Assembly (NCBI GenBank): GCA_035041965.1 | Contig: JAPYMA010000571.1 | Coordinates: forward strand, 1 to 64,000 | Origin: Anisakis pegreffii | Lineage: Eukaryota > Nematoda > Chromadorea > Rhabditida > Anisakidae | Length of the DNA stretch: 64,000 nucleotides | Reading direction: 5' to 3' | Part shown: positions 47,043 through 60,546 of the stretch, one piece after another | How positions within the stretch are numbered: the first letter of the stretch is position 1 | How the letters are laid out: each line of letters begins with the position of its first letter | Made by a program: the position numbers and the translations under genes | Notes under the pieces: generated by a model | The model's input: only the letters and a program-made list of their open reading frames with translations | Told to the model about the DNA's origin: nothing | Databases searched by the model: none

Positions 47043-47653
47043 TTATCAAAGAGAAAAAATACAATATCACAGAAATTGAAACGGTAAGAATACGGTCATA
47101 ATTGAAAACATTCATAGAATATAAAAATGTTATCGACTACATCTTGTGTAAGACGTGGATTAGGGAGACCTCACAGTTTGAAAATCACAGATGAATGTAA
47201 ACATACTTGCATTGTGTCCGAACTTCATGATCACAAGATGGGAAATACGTCAAATAACTTTCTATTGCGGCATTCTAGCGACAGCACCTTTTTTCCTACA
47301 ATTAGCATATCGAAATGCATAAACTTGAAACAATCGCTTGGACACTGTTTTCAAGTTCATCACAATATCTGTAAGCAAATTTTTGAACTTAGTTCTGCGC
47401 TAAAGGGTGCACTGAAAACTCAGCACCATTCAGTCTTCATATGCGAATAAAAATAAGGTGAAACAGCAAAAAAAGACAGCAGCAAAGAATATTCGCTGTT
47501 CGCTTCAAGCATACGAAGATCTTCGATAGAAAGTTGAGGTGGTTTTAAAGAAATGACAATTCTTTGATTGTGACTGAAATTTCTGTGGAAAAATATTGCA
47601 AATTCTGAAAAAAATGTCTTATCACGGATGTAACGAAAGCGAACTTATTGTAA

Positions 47654-47930
47654 CTGAGAGAATTCAATCAACAGGATCCTATGGACATAGATGAAAAAAC
47701 CCTCACGGAAAATTTGAATAAGACTGAAGTTGCAGTTGGAGTGAAATTAATGAAGGATGAGGGAGAGATCGTGCCCGATAGCACGTCTTAAAAGGTGAGA
47801 GTTTGAAGGGTTAGCAGAACAGGACCAGTGTAACGAGGCTGAAGTGGAGGTAGACTAAAAGAGTTCGGAGAGCATCAACGGGAAGGATCAGCAGGAGTTA
47901 GTGATAACCGCTGTTTAGATGCACGTTATG
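47654..47930 (+). pseudogene. Exon-like acidic remnant, probably decayed
   Basis: After an in-frame TAA at 47651, an open stretch of 45 codons runs to TAA at 47789-47791. It is acidic and codon-like (NQQDPMDIDEKTLTEN, VKLMKDEGEIVPDSTS) and a CAACAG acceptor precedes it. A second acidic run in another frame follows (GLAEQDQCNEAEVEVD, stop, then KSSESINGKDQQELVI). Base composition is unusually G-rich for the neighbourhood. Stops and a frame change suggest a degraded coding sequence or an exon of an unrecognised gene. No family match. Confidence 0.35.
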
Positions 47931-48770
47931 CGGGTTGAGCTGGATGAGTGGTGGGTACTTCTGAGGTTCCACAATATATATTACATATATGTATAAAGAG
48001 CCCACTCAAAACGCCTCATTTTCAACAAGCCCCCTTCCATAATAATTCTGTGCTGTAGTCAGATTCAGGCTCAAGCCCATTCGCCAGGTTCTATAGCTAA
48101 AGTAATGCGCTTTTGCTCCAAAAAAATTAGAAAACTTTTACTGATGAACTTTTGCACATCGAATATGTTGAAAATGCTACGTTTTGAAGTGGACAACCAA
48201 CCGATAACTATAAAACCAACGATGCGAGAAACAAACTAAACATCATCGTTGGTGACGATAAAGAGTAAATCTGTAGAACACAGCACAAAACTTCAGTGAA
48301 CTGAAAAATGGCAATTAAATTCACCAAAAAACATCTCGTTTCTCGTCAGGACTGTTGGATATGCAAATAAGCATTGAACGGTTGAATTACTGACTTTATA
48401 CAGTATTGGGTAGCATTCCAAATGAGCACGAGTTCGAGTGAAGTCTGCTGCATAAGCAATTATTCAGTGTTATTTCTAAAAAATCACTTCATGTAATATA
48501 TATCGAAATTCAAATAGCACAATCAATTATTGGCCTATGGAGAGGTTCATATGAGAGTGTTCAATGGATAAGTCTTATGAAATCCCGACTACTGTCATTC
48601 TCGAATAATTTTTGTTAGAACTGATAGGAAGGAATCATTGCTTACTATTAGTTGTCTCCCCTTCCGCATTGCCTCCCAAAAGAAAATTTCCTTGATTCCT
48701 CGCTAAATTATTTAATATGTCTTTGAATACGATGTGTAATTAGATATGTCATTGACACTTTTGTGATTTT

Positions 48771-51700
48771 TCACGTAAAAAAGTGTTTTTTCATATCATT
48801 TTTCGGTGGATTAGACTTAAAGTTTGGAAAACCAATCAAAAAATATACCGACGATTTAACATCATCATTAGCGGGTGATACAATCGGTGTTATGCCAACG
48901 CTAGGCGAACGAATTCCCAACGCTGTCTCCTTGACCAACGAATTCAGACTGAACAAATTGAACATGTCGATTATTTGTAACGATTCATTTTTCTTCGCAG
49001 CAACTTTCTGTAAAATTCATTGATACGTTGGTTGAAAAGCTCCACTGATTATACCATATCATCGAGATTCTCATTGATATCATTATCTCATTTCAATATT
49101 ATTCGTACTGCTAAACTGTTTGCTATGATTACTGCTGCAGATATCATCAGTTATCGTTATCAGCATTATTCCGATCGTTAGCAAATCATGACAAATGGAT
49201 TCAAGAGGAAGACGTATGGATTCAAGGATATACCCGAATAGTGGGTATGCGAAGCAGTATGGCTGCATATCGATCACATGCATCAACAGGCTCGTAATGC
49301 ATGCAAATGTGACGATACAGTGCTGTCAGAAGTTTCTTTTGTTCAGCCGCAACGTTACGTTGACTGGCCGAATCAAGTCCATCCGTATCTGCAATCAAAA
49401 TGCATTCATTAGGGAAACCTTTCATTAAACATCACACTGACTGAATATATTATCGAATTCAAAAGGAGATTGATACGAGTTATTTCGATACACAGTAATG
49501 TAATAACCCCATAAGTCTGTGCTCCTAAACTAAGGCAATATCGCCCTCTAACAAACGTAAACGTCATTGAGAGGAGGTTTCTCTTTTGCGCGGAACAGGC
49601 GAAATTACATAAAATTATCACAGTGTTCTCTTCAGTCTTGAAAGTGGCTATTGGAAACCGCTTCTAAACTTAATTGGGAAGGTGTGATTTGGCCATGATT
49701 ATAGCCGGGTGGGCAATTAATGTAGAACTGGTTGTGAAGCAGTGGTCTGATTTTGAGCAAAAATGCAAACGTGAAGCAAGGCTTTGAAGAAGATAGACTG
49801 AATATAGCACATAATTGTAGACTCACAATCAACTTCAACGAATCGCTATCGCAACTAACCCATTTTAAATCATCATATGAGAAGAGATACAGATACCTGG
49901 ATCAAAAAACATAACTGCTTGAAGGGTAGCGAATTCGGTCGTTGAAATATTGAGACGTCGAAATGGTTTCATCACATAATCGATCACGGCAGCCATGACG
50001 GGCGTTAGACCACTGAGACTGCAATTAATCACATGTCACATGTCAGGCATTTTCCGTTGAAAAAAGAGCAAAATTTGGGTTGGAAGTTTAACATGTGAGC
50101 ATAAGGTCAATTTTAAATTTTACTTTATTGACAAGGACACGACGTGGAGTCAAAAAGCAACATATGTGTCTTTCGCCGTTTGATAAAGTTCGCGAATGAT
50201 GATACGAATCCAATAGAACCAAGTGGGAATTGAATGCGTTTCACCGGTGTAATCATATGAAGTAGGAGGAAATAATTGATAAATGTGTAGTGAATTGATA
50301 AATGAATAAACCTTCCAACAGTAGGATAATGTGCAACAGGTGGAACATCAACCAACGAGCGAACACCCAGTTCATTCGAATGACCGTCACGAATCAATTC
50401 AGGATCAAAGAATGTGTGCATATTTGAGGATTGCTGTTGGTGGAGATGCTGTTTATGGGGTGATTGATGTGGATTTATTAGTGGTGAATGAGCCGATGTG
50501 GAAAGGCTTTGGAAACTGGTATCAGTGCTTTTCGAGCAACTTTTCAATGTATCTATGCTTCGACCAGTTGCGAACGATGGACTATTACTATCAGAATTTG
50601 TGGAAATAAGTAGTTGTGACGGTAGTAACTGAGAGCTTAAATTAGACTTGTCGTCGTCTGGAGGTGATGACAGTGCTATTGTTGGTGCCGTTATATTGTT
50701 GCCGCAGCAGCATGAATCTGTTGATGAGGCTGTTGGCGCCGCCAACAGATTCTTACAGCTGCATTTCGGCTCCTCCACCGATGCGTCCAAATCACTGCAA
50801 TTTTAACAGCAATGTAATCATGAGCAATTTTTCATCTGATAATATCCATTGATTGGACGGTTCAAAACGTTTGACTATATGGTAAGTTTTGATTTGTGCT
50901 ATATGAATTTGTAAGAATACAATAGATACAATGAGGACGTAGATTGCAACTTTTGAAATTGCTGACAATGAGGTTTTGGATACTTTGCGGGTACTGAATT
51001 TATGCTTGTGTCTTTCAGTGGATGCAATCGGAATCTGAATATTCTGAAGGAGAAAACAAACTCTGACGGCAATAAATTCTCTTCGTTTGAATGTTTCGTG
51101 AACGCAAATCCATCCGATGGAATAATTTCATCACTGATATGTTCAGGTGTTCGAAACGCTTCGCACATTATCATATACGAACTTGCATGATTGGTTATCA
51201 GTGCCACCTTCAACGAGAACAAAAACTATGTTTTATTCAACAAATCCACCTTCATTTCGGTAATATGACCGACCCTTCTAATCACCAAAACATCAACGAT
51301 TCATTTTTGTCGTGTCATACTGGGAGAATTGTCTCATTATCTAATTTTTTTCTTATTTTTCTCAATATTTTGAATTTGGATCTCCTAATAATTCAATTTC
51401 TGAACAAGGAGAATTCAGTAACGTTTCGAAGCTAACATACTGCTACGGTTCATAAGCAGCCAAGCAGCTAACTTTATCGGAGTTTGGTAGATTTCGAAAA
51501 ACTGGAAACGTTTTTGCCCAATCAATATATAACGCAATGATACGTGACCGCCAAAAAGGCATCTTGTGTTGATCTTTGCCGGCTTTCGGTGCTGCGATAG
51601 GATCGGTGATCTGAAATACAAGACTAGATACGGTGACGAAATGAGATTTTTGAACATTTCTTCAAAGTAAGCTCTACGTTTCATTATTTCTTTGCGATAG

Positions 51701-54700
51701 AAAATGATCAAATCTCCGTGTGATGAAATGATTGGCGCACACAACTGGCTTTTATCTGGTCGAATCAAACCACTTTAATCGAAGCAATTGGATCGTTACA
51801 GTCCGCATATTTTGCCATGGAATGTCTGATATCATTGTCTTGCAAGCGATGATTCAATCAGTGAATGCTTTTTATGAATGCAATTGATATGATCCATATG
51901 AAACATATAGATTCATGAGATTTGCTATAAACTTTACGATAATACCGCGTTACGAGTGACTGATACCTTGACGTCAACAGGACGTGAAAATCGACTCGGC
52001 GCGGCCAGTGCATCATCAAGTGAGGCGTATGGCTCGATATCAGCACGGGACAACAGCAACGTGAAGTTATTCTCTAAGGTCGTTAAACGGTCCAACATCG
52101 GGTCGGGTGTCATCTGCAATCCGAACTCTATCTAGTGAATATCTTTGCAAAACTTCGAAATGCATTCATTTGCACGTACAATTCGAGTCTATAACTCACT
52201 CATACTAATGAATATCAGTTTTATGTTGATCTTTAGCATAATCCGTTATGTACACCTGGAGAAAATACTATTCAGTGAAGATAAGCACAAATGCTTTTTA
52301 ATTCTAATAATACTTAATATTCTCTCAAATATTTTGCTCTCGTTTTCTGTCCAGTGCCTCAAGTTTTTGACTTATCGGATAGTCGTGATTTTTTTTGAGG
52401 ATAGGGATTGGAGGATGGTAATGATTCTTATTATTGCAGTACCAAATGGATTTTTGTTTCGTACTGGTCTCATTGATTTGTTTAACCGTGATTCTTATTG
52501 GATTTTAATGAGATAGGGTCAAACCACCAATCTTTCCATCTAGTATTGGTAAGTATACGAAAGAGCTGAGTGATTCACAAGAACAACTGAGCCTTAGATG
52601 TTCAACGTACAAACCATGGCAGGATGTTGAACGGATGGAGTGCCACTACTGCAATCAGTGGGACTGTGTGATTCTTGTCTCTCGTAATTTCCGCCGTTCG
52701 GCAACGGTGAATCTTCAGCTGTGCGTGAACTGGAACTAGTTTTGTAATGAAATTTCTGATGAAATTCATAAGATTTGCATCGTTTAACGTTGAGAAGCTC
52801 TTATTTTGATGAACAATTTGAAAAATTAATGAGGTGATTCAATATGACAGCAACTGAAAATCTTGGTGGAATGCCGAAAATGTTGATCATTCTTGCGAAT
52901 TCTGAGTAACTAGGATAATGTATCATCACTTCGGGTGTGCACGATGAAAATGGGGATTCTTATCAACAAGCGGACAGTTCGACTTGGTTTCGTTTATATA
53001 TTTCGTTTTGTTTTTAAATTTTGCACGCGCTGACACGATTTCGATTCGGATTTTCAGGATAAGTGGATTGATTATGCGAAACGACTTGTGAAAAAGAAGG
53101 CCAGCTTCTGAACACAGTCACCTCGCCTCATCCTCATCACTGCTGGCGATCGGTGAACTGGATACTTTAATGCGTTTTTCGGCAACACTTTTATCTGTCC
53201 GCCTTGTTCGCTTTGTGTATCCGATACGATCACGATCATTTTGAATTGCTGCAAAACAGAATATCGATCTGATTGATATGCTGATTGATTACGAGCATAT
53301 ACGTGAGCATGCGTGCACAAGGAGGAATTAACACTTACTGATGGCCAAGGAAATAAATGAATTCTGTGTTCAAATTTGAATTATTCAAATGATCGGGTAA
53401 AATGCTTAAGGAAGCAACAACCTGGTTCACTGCAGTATTGGTTATGAGAAATCTATGAGTGATTTAAATTGAGCATTGTAAAACGCTGAGTGGATGATCT
53501 GTTACTTTAACACAGTATAAATCTCGGTATGTATACACTGTCTCGTGGATCTTGGACAAGAAACGCGGCAGGATCAATATTGTGGAAATATGTTAAACTT
53601 GGAGGTCACCCCTGCACAGAAAAGACAAAAAATTAACTTACACTTTTTATCCATTCCAACTTGTAAACATTTATTGAATCGACAGTGGCGACATGCACAA
53701 CGTACACCTTAAATATCATACCAAATTAAGTTACTGCACTTTGTTTTAGTGATAAAAGTAATCATTGTCAACAATCTAGTGACTATATGAATCTATTATT
53801 ATTCAATCAAACTGCTTGGAGGTATATTCTTGACTTGTAGAACATCGATTTCAGCATACATCATCGAATTCAGTCCAAAAGAATCTCTAAGAAAGTTATT
53901 ATTTCTCTTCGAAGTCTTCTTATTCGCAAGAGAAAGTCTCGAACCAAGATATCAAATGTCTAAACACCGAAACAATTTGGCACTTCACTAGTACAGTTAT
54001 CATCTCAACTATAGTATGCTTGGAATTGTCCATTTGGTGGATTGTTTGAATAAAAGGAAATTTTATAGATGTGCTAAAAAATGAAAGTGATCTTGCACAA
54101 ATATCACCTTTATTGACTGGGCAATCTCCAGTACCCATACAGGCGAATGTTCGATTGTTCTGAAGAAAAGAATCAAACATTAAACACATTGAATTATGAC
54201 GAGAATTCTTTTCAGGAATACTTTTGTTTTCAGGTGAGGTAAATACAATTCTACATAAAATGAAGTTTTTCATTTTTCTCTGATTGCTTTGTTTCGCTCT
54301 CATGTTTGTTTTTGTTATATAAAAACAAAAAATATGATGACTTTATTAAGAGATAGGCAAGGAATTGTTGAAATAAGTATATGCATATTATGCGAATGTG
54401 TTAGATGACGAGACCAGATGAGGATGAAGTTGTTTAAATTAAAGTTCTGCCGAAGAAACGTAGACTGGGGTTTCTTTAAACCAGAAAGCCTTATGTTCCA
54501 TTATTAGATATGTACTTTTGAAGTACTGCCTCAGATGACTATTCAACTGGAAATTATTGCAGTCGAATCAGTTTAACTTTTTTGATGAGATGGATGCTCT
54601 TTCTTGATGAGATTCCCTTCAGTTGATATTCAAAACGTTAATCAGAATCTTCGTGATTGCTTTAATAATAAAGATTACCACAATGGCACGTCGAAAGAAG

Positions 54701-55682
54701 GTTTTACATCCGTTACACGATGGCACTGAATAGTGATTTCCGGTAGCAAGATCTTCACAAACAACGCAAAGTGTACCTGAATACAGGCACTGATTAATTG
54801 CAATTAACTGAGAAAACTGCGAAAATATTCATGGCATAGTCTCCCAACAACAACAACAGGAAGAATTCCGCAGCTATGAGCTGCACTCTCAAATTTTTAT
54901 CTAGTATCTGAATCGTGTTCGACGAGTTTCTCTTCTTTTATCTGATACAAAGCAGTGTTAGATGCAACCTGAATCTATAAAATTGTACTTCCTATAACTT
55001 ATAATCGATTCTGATTTCCATGGAAATGTTTGCTTTATTGGGTTATCAACACACATGAGGCATATAATGCATTCGTTAATAGAATGTGACGTTTTGCGGT
55101 GACCTAAGATTTCGTTTTTAAATTGTCCAAAGCGTATCTACGCCAAACAGATCCGAAGGAGACTATGCCTGGATTTATGCTCTGTTTTAAATCAGGAGCT
55201 GATGCCTCCAGGATGAGCATATCCGAGTGACAAGACTGCCTTCAAATGGGCATATGTATAGTGTGTCTGCTTTGTAAACATGAATGATCTCACTGCAGCT
55301 TCAGCTACAGATTATATGCTGTAGAGCTAAAATGAAGAAGATTCTCTTCGTAACATTTGTAGTGAAACCGAAAGTGTCATGAAAATTAAGTTTCCCCAAC
55401 CAGTACAATATGATTATTCCACAACATCTGCTTATGTTTTTCGTAATTTTGGTCATCTTAATGAGGCTTTTCATATTATTCATTAAGTGAAATGGACAAT
55501 TTTTGGCATTCTCAAACACACAGTTAGGTACTTCTCAGCTGTTGAAAACGATTTTGTGACGTGAAGATACCACAAAATTGCCAGCTCACAGAAGTTTCTG
55601 AAGTGGTCAATTTTTTAGAGTGGACCTCATTTGCGCCTCGAATAAATTACTGCTTCTTACCTGGAGGTAATTTTTCAGCCAT
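48771..55682 (-). CDS. HNF4-derived nuclear hormone receptor (NHR-49-like), 13 exons, 663 aa, with an insert in the LBD
   Basis: Nuclear ligand-regulated transcription factor. Exons: 55682-55661, 54776-54679, 54159-54108, 53707-53642, 53248-53122, 52735-52615, 52113-51967, 51610-51473, 51207-50984, 50794-50312, 50018-49897, 49388-49234, 49007-48771. All phases agree; total 1992 nt with TGA. The DBD (residues 11-96) has zinc Cys 11, 14, 28, 31 and 47, 53, 63, 66, P-box CNGCK, and C-terminal extension [12 protein letters not shown]. The LBD begins near [18 protein letters not shown], then [14 protein letters not shown], then after a long insert [16 protein letters not shown] and [30 protein letters not shown], and AF-2-like LVKETALG near the end, closely following HNF4. 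Residues ~332-492 are a Ser/Gln/Cys/His-rich insert encoded by one exon. About 45 residues follow AF-2; a donor-like GTATAT inside the last exon could give another C-terminus. Confidence 0.93.
50312..50794 (-). other. Phase-symmetric 483-nt exon inserted in the nuclear receptor LBD (candidate cassette exon)
   Basis: Exon 10 of the receptor is 483 nt (3 x 161) with a 2-nt phase at both borders. Acceptor ATTGCAG ends at 50795 and donor GTTTAT starts at 50311. Its protein is low-complexity: Cys-rich start ([14 protein letters not shown]), Ser/Pro/Thr-rich centre, [12 protein letters not shown], then a more ordered end ([26 protein letters not shown]). Skipping it joins exon 9 directly to exon 11 in frame and would restore a canonical-length HNF4-type LBD between helix 5 and helix 7. 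Confidence 0.75.
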
Positions 55683-55685
55683 CCG

Positions 55686-55696
55686 CTAAAAATCGA
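55686..55696 (-). promoter_or_regulatory. Likely trans-splice acceptor of the nuclear receptor gene
   Basis: On the minus strand CGATTTTTAG ends at 55686, leaving just CGG before the ATG at 55682. A 3-nt leader behind a good acceptor is a strong sign of spliced-leader addition. Confidence 0.65.
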
Positions 55697-58194
55697 TCAA
55701 TACAGCGGAGTCATCGAGAATCAATGAGCGGAGCTGATAGAAGAATCTGAGGTGGCACGAGGAGATAAGGACATGGGGTTCGTTCTGTCGAATTGCATCG
55801 AGGAGAAAATTTCCTCAAACGACGTTCATCAGATTCAGCTTAACGCTGATTGACGATTACTTCTGTCAACTGCAATAACCATAAAGACATATGTTTAATT
55901 CAATTGTGCTGTAATATTATCCATTCAATTGGAGCTGGTCACTGGTAACTTTGGATAATTGTTAAATAAACACATCGAGCATTACGTCTTAAGAACGCTT
56001 CCACATTTACAATCAAACAATGCTTTTCATATTGGTAACGCAATCGTAAGGCATTCTTGAAATATTCAACTTTTAGGAAATTTCAATAGATTTCACTTAT
56101 CACGAATGAGAGATAAACGAACGAATTGAACATGTCATGAAAAAAAAACGTTGGGATTAGCGTGTGTATTGGAAGTTAGATGATTTGAGTTGAATGATAT
56201 GCACGAATGAACGAACGAACATCCACATCGTTGTCATGTCAAATGCAAATGAACATCCACATAAATGAATAAATATGACACAACAACGTTGAGCATATTC
56301 TTACTCTCGTTTGCATCGTCCTCTCAATGAAGTCAGAGCTGACTGCGAGTACATCAAGAGTTGGGAAAGTGTGTGCTTGGAATAGCATCTACATGAATGA
56401 TTCTAGTTCCCTTAGCAACCATACCATTCAAAGGGTTACTAGCATAAATTAGCTGATCAATTTAATGATTCTAGGTAAACATGATCGTAGTCATGATTGC
56501 GGGGTGGTGATCACAGAATCTAAATCGTTTCCACTGAGAAATCGAACGAAATCAAGTTTTTTTTCCATACTGCGGCTTGAAAGTATGTTCACTGCGAACA
56601 CATCACAACCAATCGTTTGTTGTGCGTTTTCCGTTAGGTATCCATCTCATCGCTAACCTTGAACGCTTTTCGATTTAATTTAGCTAATTTACACTCGTTT
56701 TATTCACCTACCTATTATTTTCACTTGAACGTAACTTTTTCCATGCATCTAACTTGTCGATCTATCAACTATCAACGATCTATCGATGCACCTATCTAAC
56801 CAGTAACCTTCATTCATTTGTGCTTCTTGTTGACTATTTTCATGCTGTTTAATTTTCATTCATCGCCGTCTACATACATACTATTTATTTCCCTCACAAC
56901 AACATCCAATTAGCGATACGTTCTGATAAACTTAAGCAAGCTTATGCCTATGTTTCAAACGCAATTTCCAGACTAAACTCTATCAAATGAAACACTGTAT
57001 AACGCGTGGTGATCGATCATAACGTTTGATAAAAACGAATGCACGGACAAGCAATAATCAAGCAAACGAACTTCATAGAACACACTGCGTTGTGCTGTTG
57101 TACTCTATTCTTGTTGCTCTCGAGTGTGCAGTGTTGATTGATAGATATAATAGTTGCTGAATGCATGAGCGTGCTCTGCTTGATGCATCAGCACATCAAA
57201 AGAGTGATGGATGATGTTTGGTGTGCAGAATCGTTAAAAACAACTTGATAATAGATTTATGTTCATGAACAGAATGGAAAAAAAAGAGTCGAATGCAAAT
57301 GTGCAATCGATCATCGTGTGATCGATGTGTTGTTGATCATAAATGCATTCATGCATTTAGAAGTTTGTTTCGTTTACAGTCATGTTTATCTACGGAAAAA
57401 TGCCGTTATTTTCAGCTGACAACCGAGCACACAGCTGCCTGCTGCTGCTAGTGACACAAAATATAGCTGAAAATGAACAAACGCAAAGCAGCATTAGCTA
57501 ACATGCGCAAGCAAGTACAACGAATGTCATTAGCCAGTATATAGACCAAGAGCAGTAATATGTGCCCTTGTGTTTTTGACATTACAGAGACAGATTACTG
57601 CGAATATTATGGTTCGTGTCATTATTACTTTTACTATCACTATTATTATTGTTATTGATTAAATTATATTTAGTTATTCTAATGAATGGTGAATTAGAAA
57701 AAACCCCAATTGGAAAGTAATAGTGAAAACGGAATGGTATAGGTTAGGTATGATAGACTATGTTTTGCTTAGGGCGTCATTTATCTGTTATGTGCTCGAC
57801 GAGAGCTCACATTAATCGAGAGTGAGACGCCGCCATCGTGGCTGTATTTTGTTGCTATCCTCTTGAGAAACGCACGCCTTATAATTAAAGCAAAATCAAT
57901 CAATTGCATGAGTTAAGGCGAAGTTTGGCTTCGAAGGCTTATAGCGATAGAACATTCGACTAGGCAGACCGCAAACTTACAATTAATAAACAGATTGAGT
58001 TTATGCTCGATGTTTGGAAAGTATACGTGAACGAGAGATCAGCATGAGTGGACGTCCTGCCGTAAGATTTGTTTCGAGATGAGGTTATGGAATAAAATTG
58101 AAACTGATAGCGCGATTTGTTCCAAGCTGGTTGGTTTTAGAAAACCGGTTTCACTTCAATGTTAAAATCTCGATCATCCGACGATAGATGTAAC

Positions 58195-58263
58195 TTCAAA
58201 GGCTCGAAGTGATTCCAAAAAAAGTGGTATCAACCACTTTTTTGGTATCTTACAGCCTTTGAA
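58195..58263. repeat. ~69-nt stem-loop, precursor-microRNA-like in size
   Basis: Outer arms TTCAAAGGCT (58195-58204) and AGCCTTTGAA (58254-58263) pair perfectly. The inner arms CCAAAAAAAGTGG and CCACTTTTTTGG pair around a TATCAA loop (58215-58245). The middle of the stem is mismatched. It might be a microRNA precursor or a small MITE remnant; sequence alone cannot decide. Confidence 0.5.
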
Positions 58264-60204
58264 TCAAAAGTGTTTAGTTTGAATTGACAGTTTCAAATAA
58301 CGTCAGTCAACGCTTACCAGAGGGGCAACCACCACCTCTACGAGAAATGGTGATCGGAAGCTCACAAACACTTTACTCTGAATATATAAGACATTTTTTC
58401 GTTTCGAAAAACTTTTCTTCACTACTGAAAACAAAATGATTTCTGAGGCTTTAACGCTCGTTCGGCTACAAAACAAGTGTGTATAACTTCAGCGAATGGG
58501 TTCTAGTGAATGGGTTCGAGTTTGACACTCGATCCGTTTGAATGCATAACACAGTAGAGTATGTCCAACAATAGTGCCCTAATGATTAGGAATTGCGATG
58601 TGTACTTTTTTGACGTTATTCGGTGAACTCTGAATCGATTTTTTTCCATTCAGAACGTCAAACCAAGAAGAGAACTCTTCGAGGTTGACAAGTGCAACGC
58701 CATATGAAGCCGGCCGGATGCAATCAATTCCTAACGAAATCGTTTCCCATTCGACGTAAACTTTAGCTCGTTTCATTGTTTCGTAGCAGTATGTAAGGGG
58801 CATTAATTGGAGTAACAGAAACTGTTAAATGTGTGTCTTCAAAGACCTTGTAGCAAATATAACAGATGCTTTGAGAGGGGAAGCAAAGGAGCATATATCA
58901 GAGCGCTTAGGCCATATATTTTGTTCTAAGTACATCCTATAGCGAATTACTCGCATTGTTTTTTTGAAATTGTGTGATTTTTTTTTTGAAACCTCAACGA
59001 ATCAGTGAAGTTAATCGTACATCTGGACAATTGTCTAATCATTGTCACAGATTTGATCGTAAAGGTCCGATTTGATCAATAACCTATAGATTTCAGTCCA
59101 AAAAACGTCAACAATATAATTCACGGTTGTCGTTAAGATATATTTGGAACGGGAGGCTGACAAAGGGTATGTAAACAGAAACTTAACTTAACAGTTGACT
59201 TTGAAAATTTTTTTCTAGGGTTACGCATGAGTAAGTTGTGTATTGTTGGGCCATGCTATGACGAACGGTAAGATTGACTGATAAGAGAATTCGATTTGAT
59301 AATAGAAGACTTAGCATGGAATGTGAAATTTAAAGATTCTTTTAATCAAGTCATAATAACACAACGTATAACACAGAATACAATGTAGTGAAGTTACTTG
59401 AAATATTTGGCAGTTTTGGTATTGTTATACAAAACAAATAATAATTTTTATAGCATAAAATGAAACGAATTATGATCAGCGAAGATATATTCAAAGTGTT
59501 GCGTTTTTTCCCGAGATGGATTAAGATTTTTTGTCGGATTTTAGTGTCGAACAAGTGAAACAGCAAATTGATCGAAATTTTACGGATTTACAAAATCTTT
59601 TCCGCTTCACCATTGATAACGTGTCACACATTGTTGTATTCAGATCAACACAACCTAAACATTAGAACTTTACTGTTTAGTAGCGATATGACTAATGAAA
59701 TTATTCATTGTTAGCTATAGTCTTCTATGGTATCGAATCAAAATATTCAGTGATCATCACTACACAAGATTGTGTGATCAAGGCATATTAAATGCAGATA
59801 AGGGCTTGGCTTCGTTTCGTGTGCGAATTCAATAAATATTAAATGAAGCAGAGGCAAAGAAGTCCAGATGAACGACTAACAAACATACCAACTAAACTGT
59901 CCTCATTGTTGCCACTATCAACGCATTTCCCGAATATACACCACTGAAAATGCAGCAGAGTTATTTCCACTGAAACAGTTCTCGCTGAAATAATGAGTAA
60001 AAATTCCGAGTCTTATCGTTAATCTCAATCGTACCTCTCTTATGCTCACTAAAAACTCAAAAAAAAAACACCAGATTCGTTGCAGGCAACAATTTCATTT
60101 CGCATGTTTTCATTTGTCTATTTCAACCTTACCAGTGTTCCCTACTTTTACATCAATCATTAGATTTCGTAATAGTCTTCTAATATTTGTATGTTCTATA
60201 TTCG

Positions 60205-60340
60205 GCAAAAATTTCGAAATATTAGGGTACTGATAAGGTATATCTCGTAACGTTGTTTATCAGTTGCAGTTAGCATGGCACGTTCCAGTTGCAACTGATA
60301 AGCATTATTACGAAATACCCTGATATTTCGAAATTTTGCA
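60205..60340. repeat. ~136-bp inverted repeat (stem-loop)
   Basis: Left arm GCAAAAATTTCGAAATATTAGGGTA pairs with TACCCTGATATTTCGAAATTTTGC at the right, and inner TTTATCAGTTGCAGTT pairs with AGTTGCAACTGATAAGC. The mid-stem has a small insertion. The minus-strand frame across it is a by-product. ATTTCGAAAT motifs recur at 61460 and 61510, so this may belong to a local repeat family. Confidence 0.7.
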
Positions 60341-60546
60341 TTTTTTAACGTCTCAACTGACTGACTGGTCAAAGTAGCTGATAAGCGTTCAAGCAGTTTT
60401 TTTTTAAATTCATAAGGACAACATTCGAAGTGGAACGAACTGATCGAAAGACTGATAACAAAACCATTAAGAAAAGTCAACAAAACAAGTCAACACATAT
60501 GCCCAAATCCATGGCAAAGAGCTGGAATCTTCGGCAATCGAAACTG

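Larger units (their letters stand above)
40241..48770. other. 8.5-kb gene-poor intergenic region with repeats
   Basis: No intact gene could be supported. Frames at 43832-44167, 45263-45571, 46114-45926, 46511-46311 and 47127-47450 have no domain or convincing splice partners. It holds several local repeats, two hairpins and one exon-like acidic remnant, listed separately. Confidence 0.5.

Noticed and set aside
48763..49023. Plus-strand 86-aa frame
   Set aside because: It is the antisense shadow of the last nuclear receptor exon, which fits the HNF4 C-terminus and joins in phase.
60196..60483. 95-aa minus-strand frame
   Set aside because: It translates the 60205-60340 inverted repeat and has no domain.
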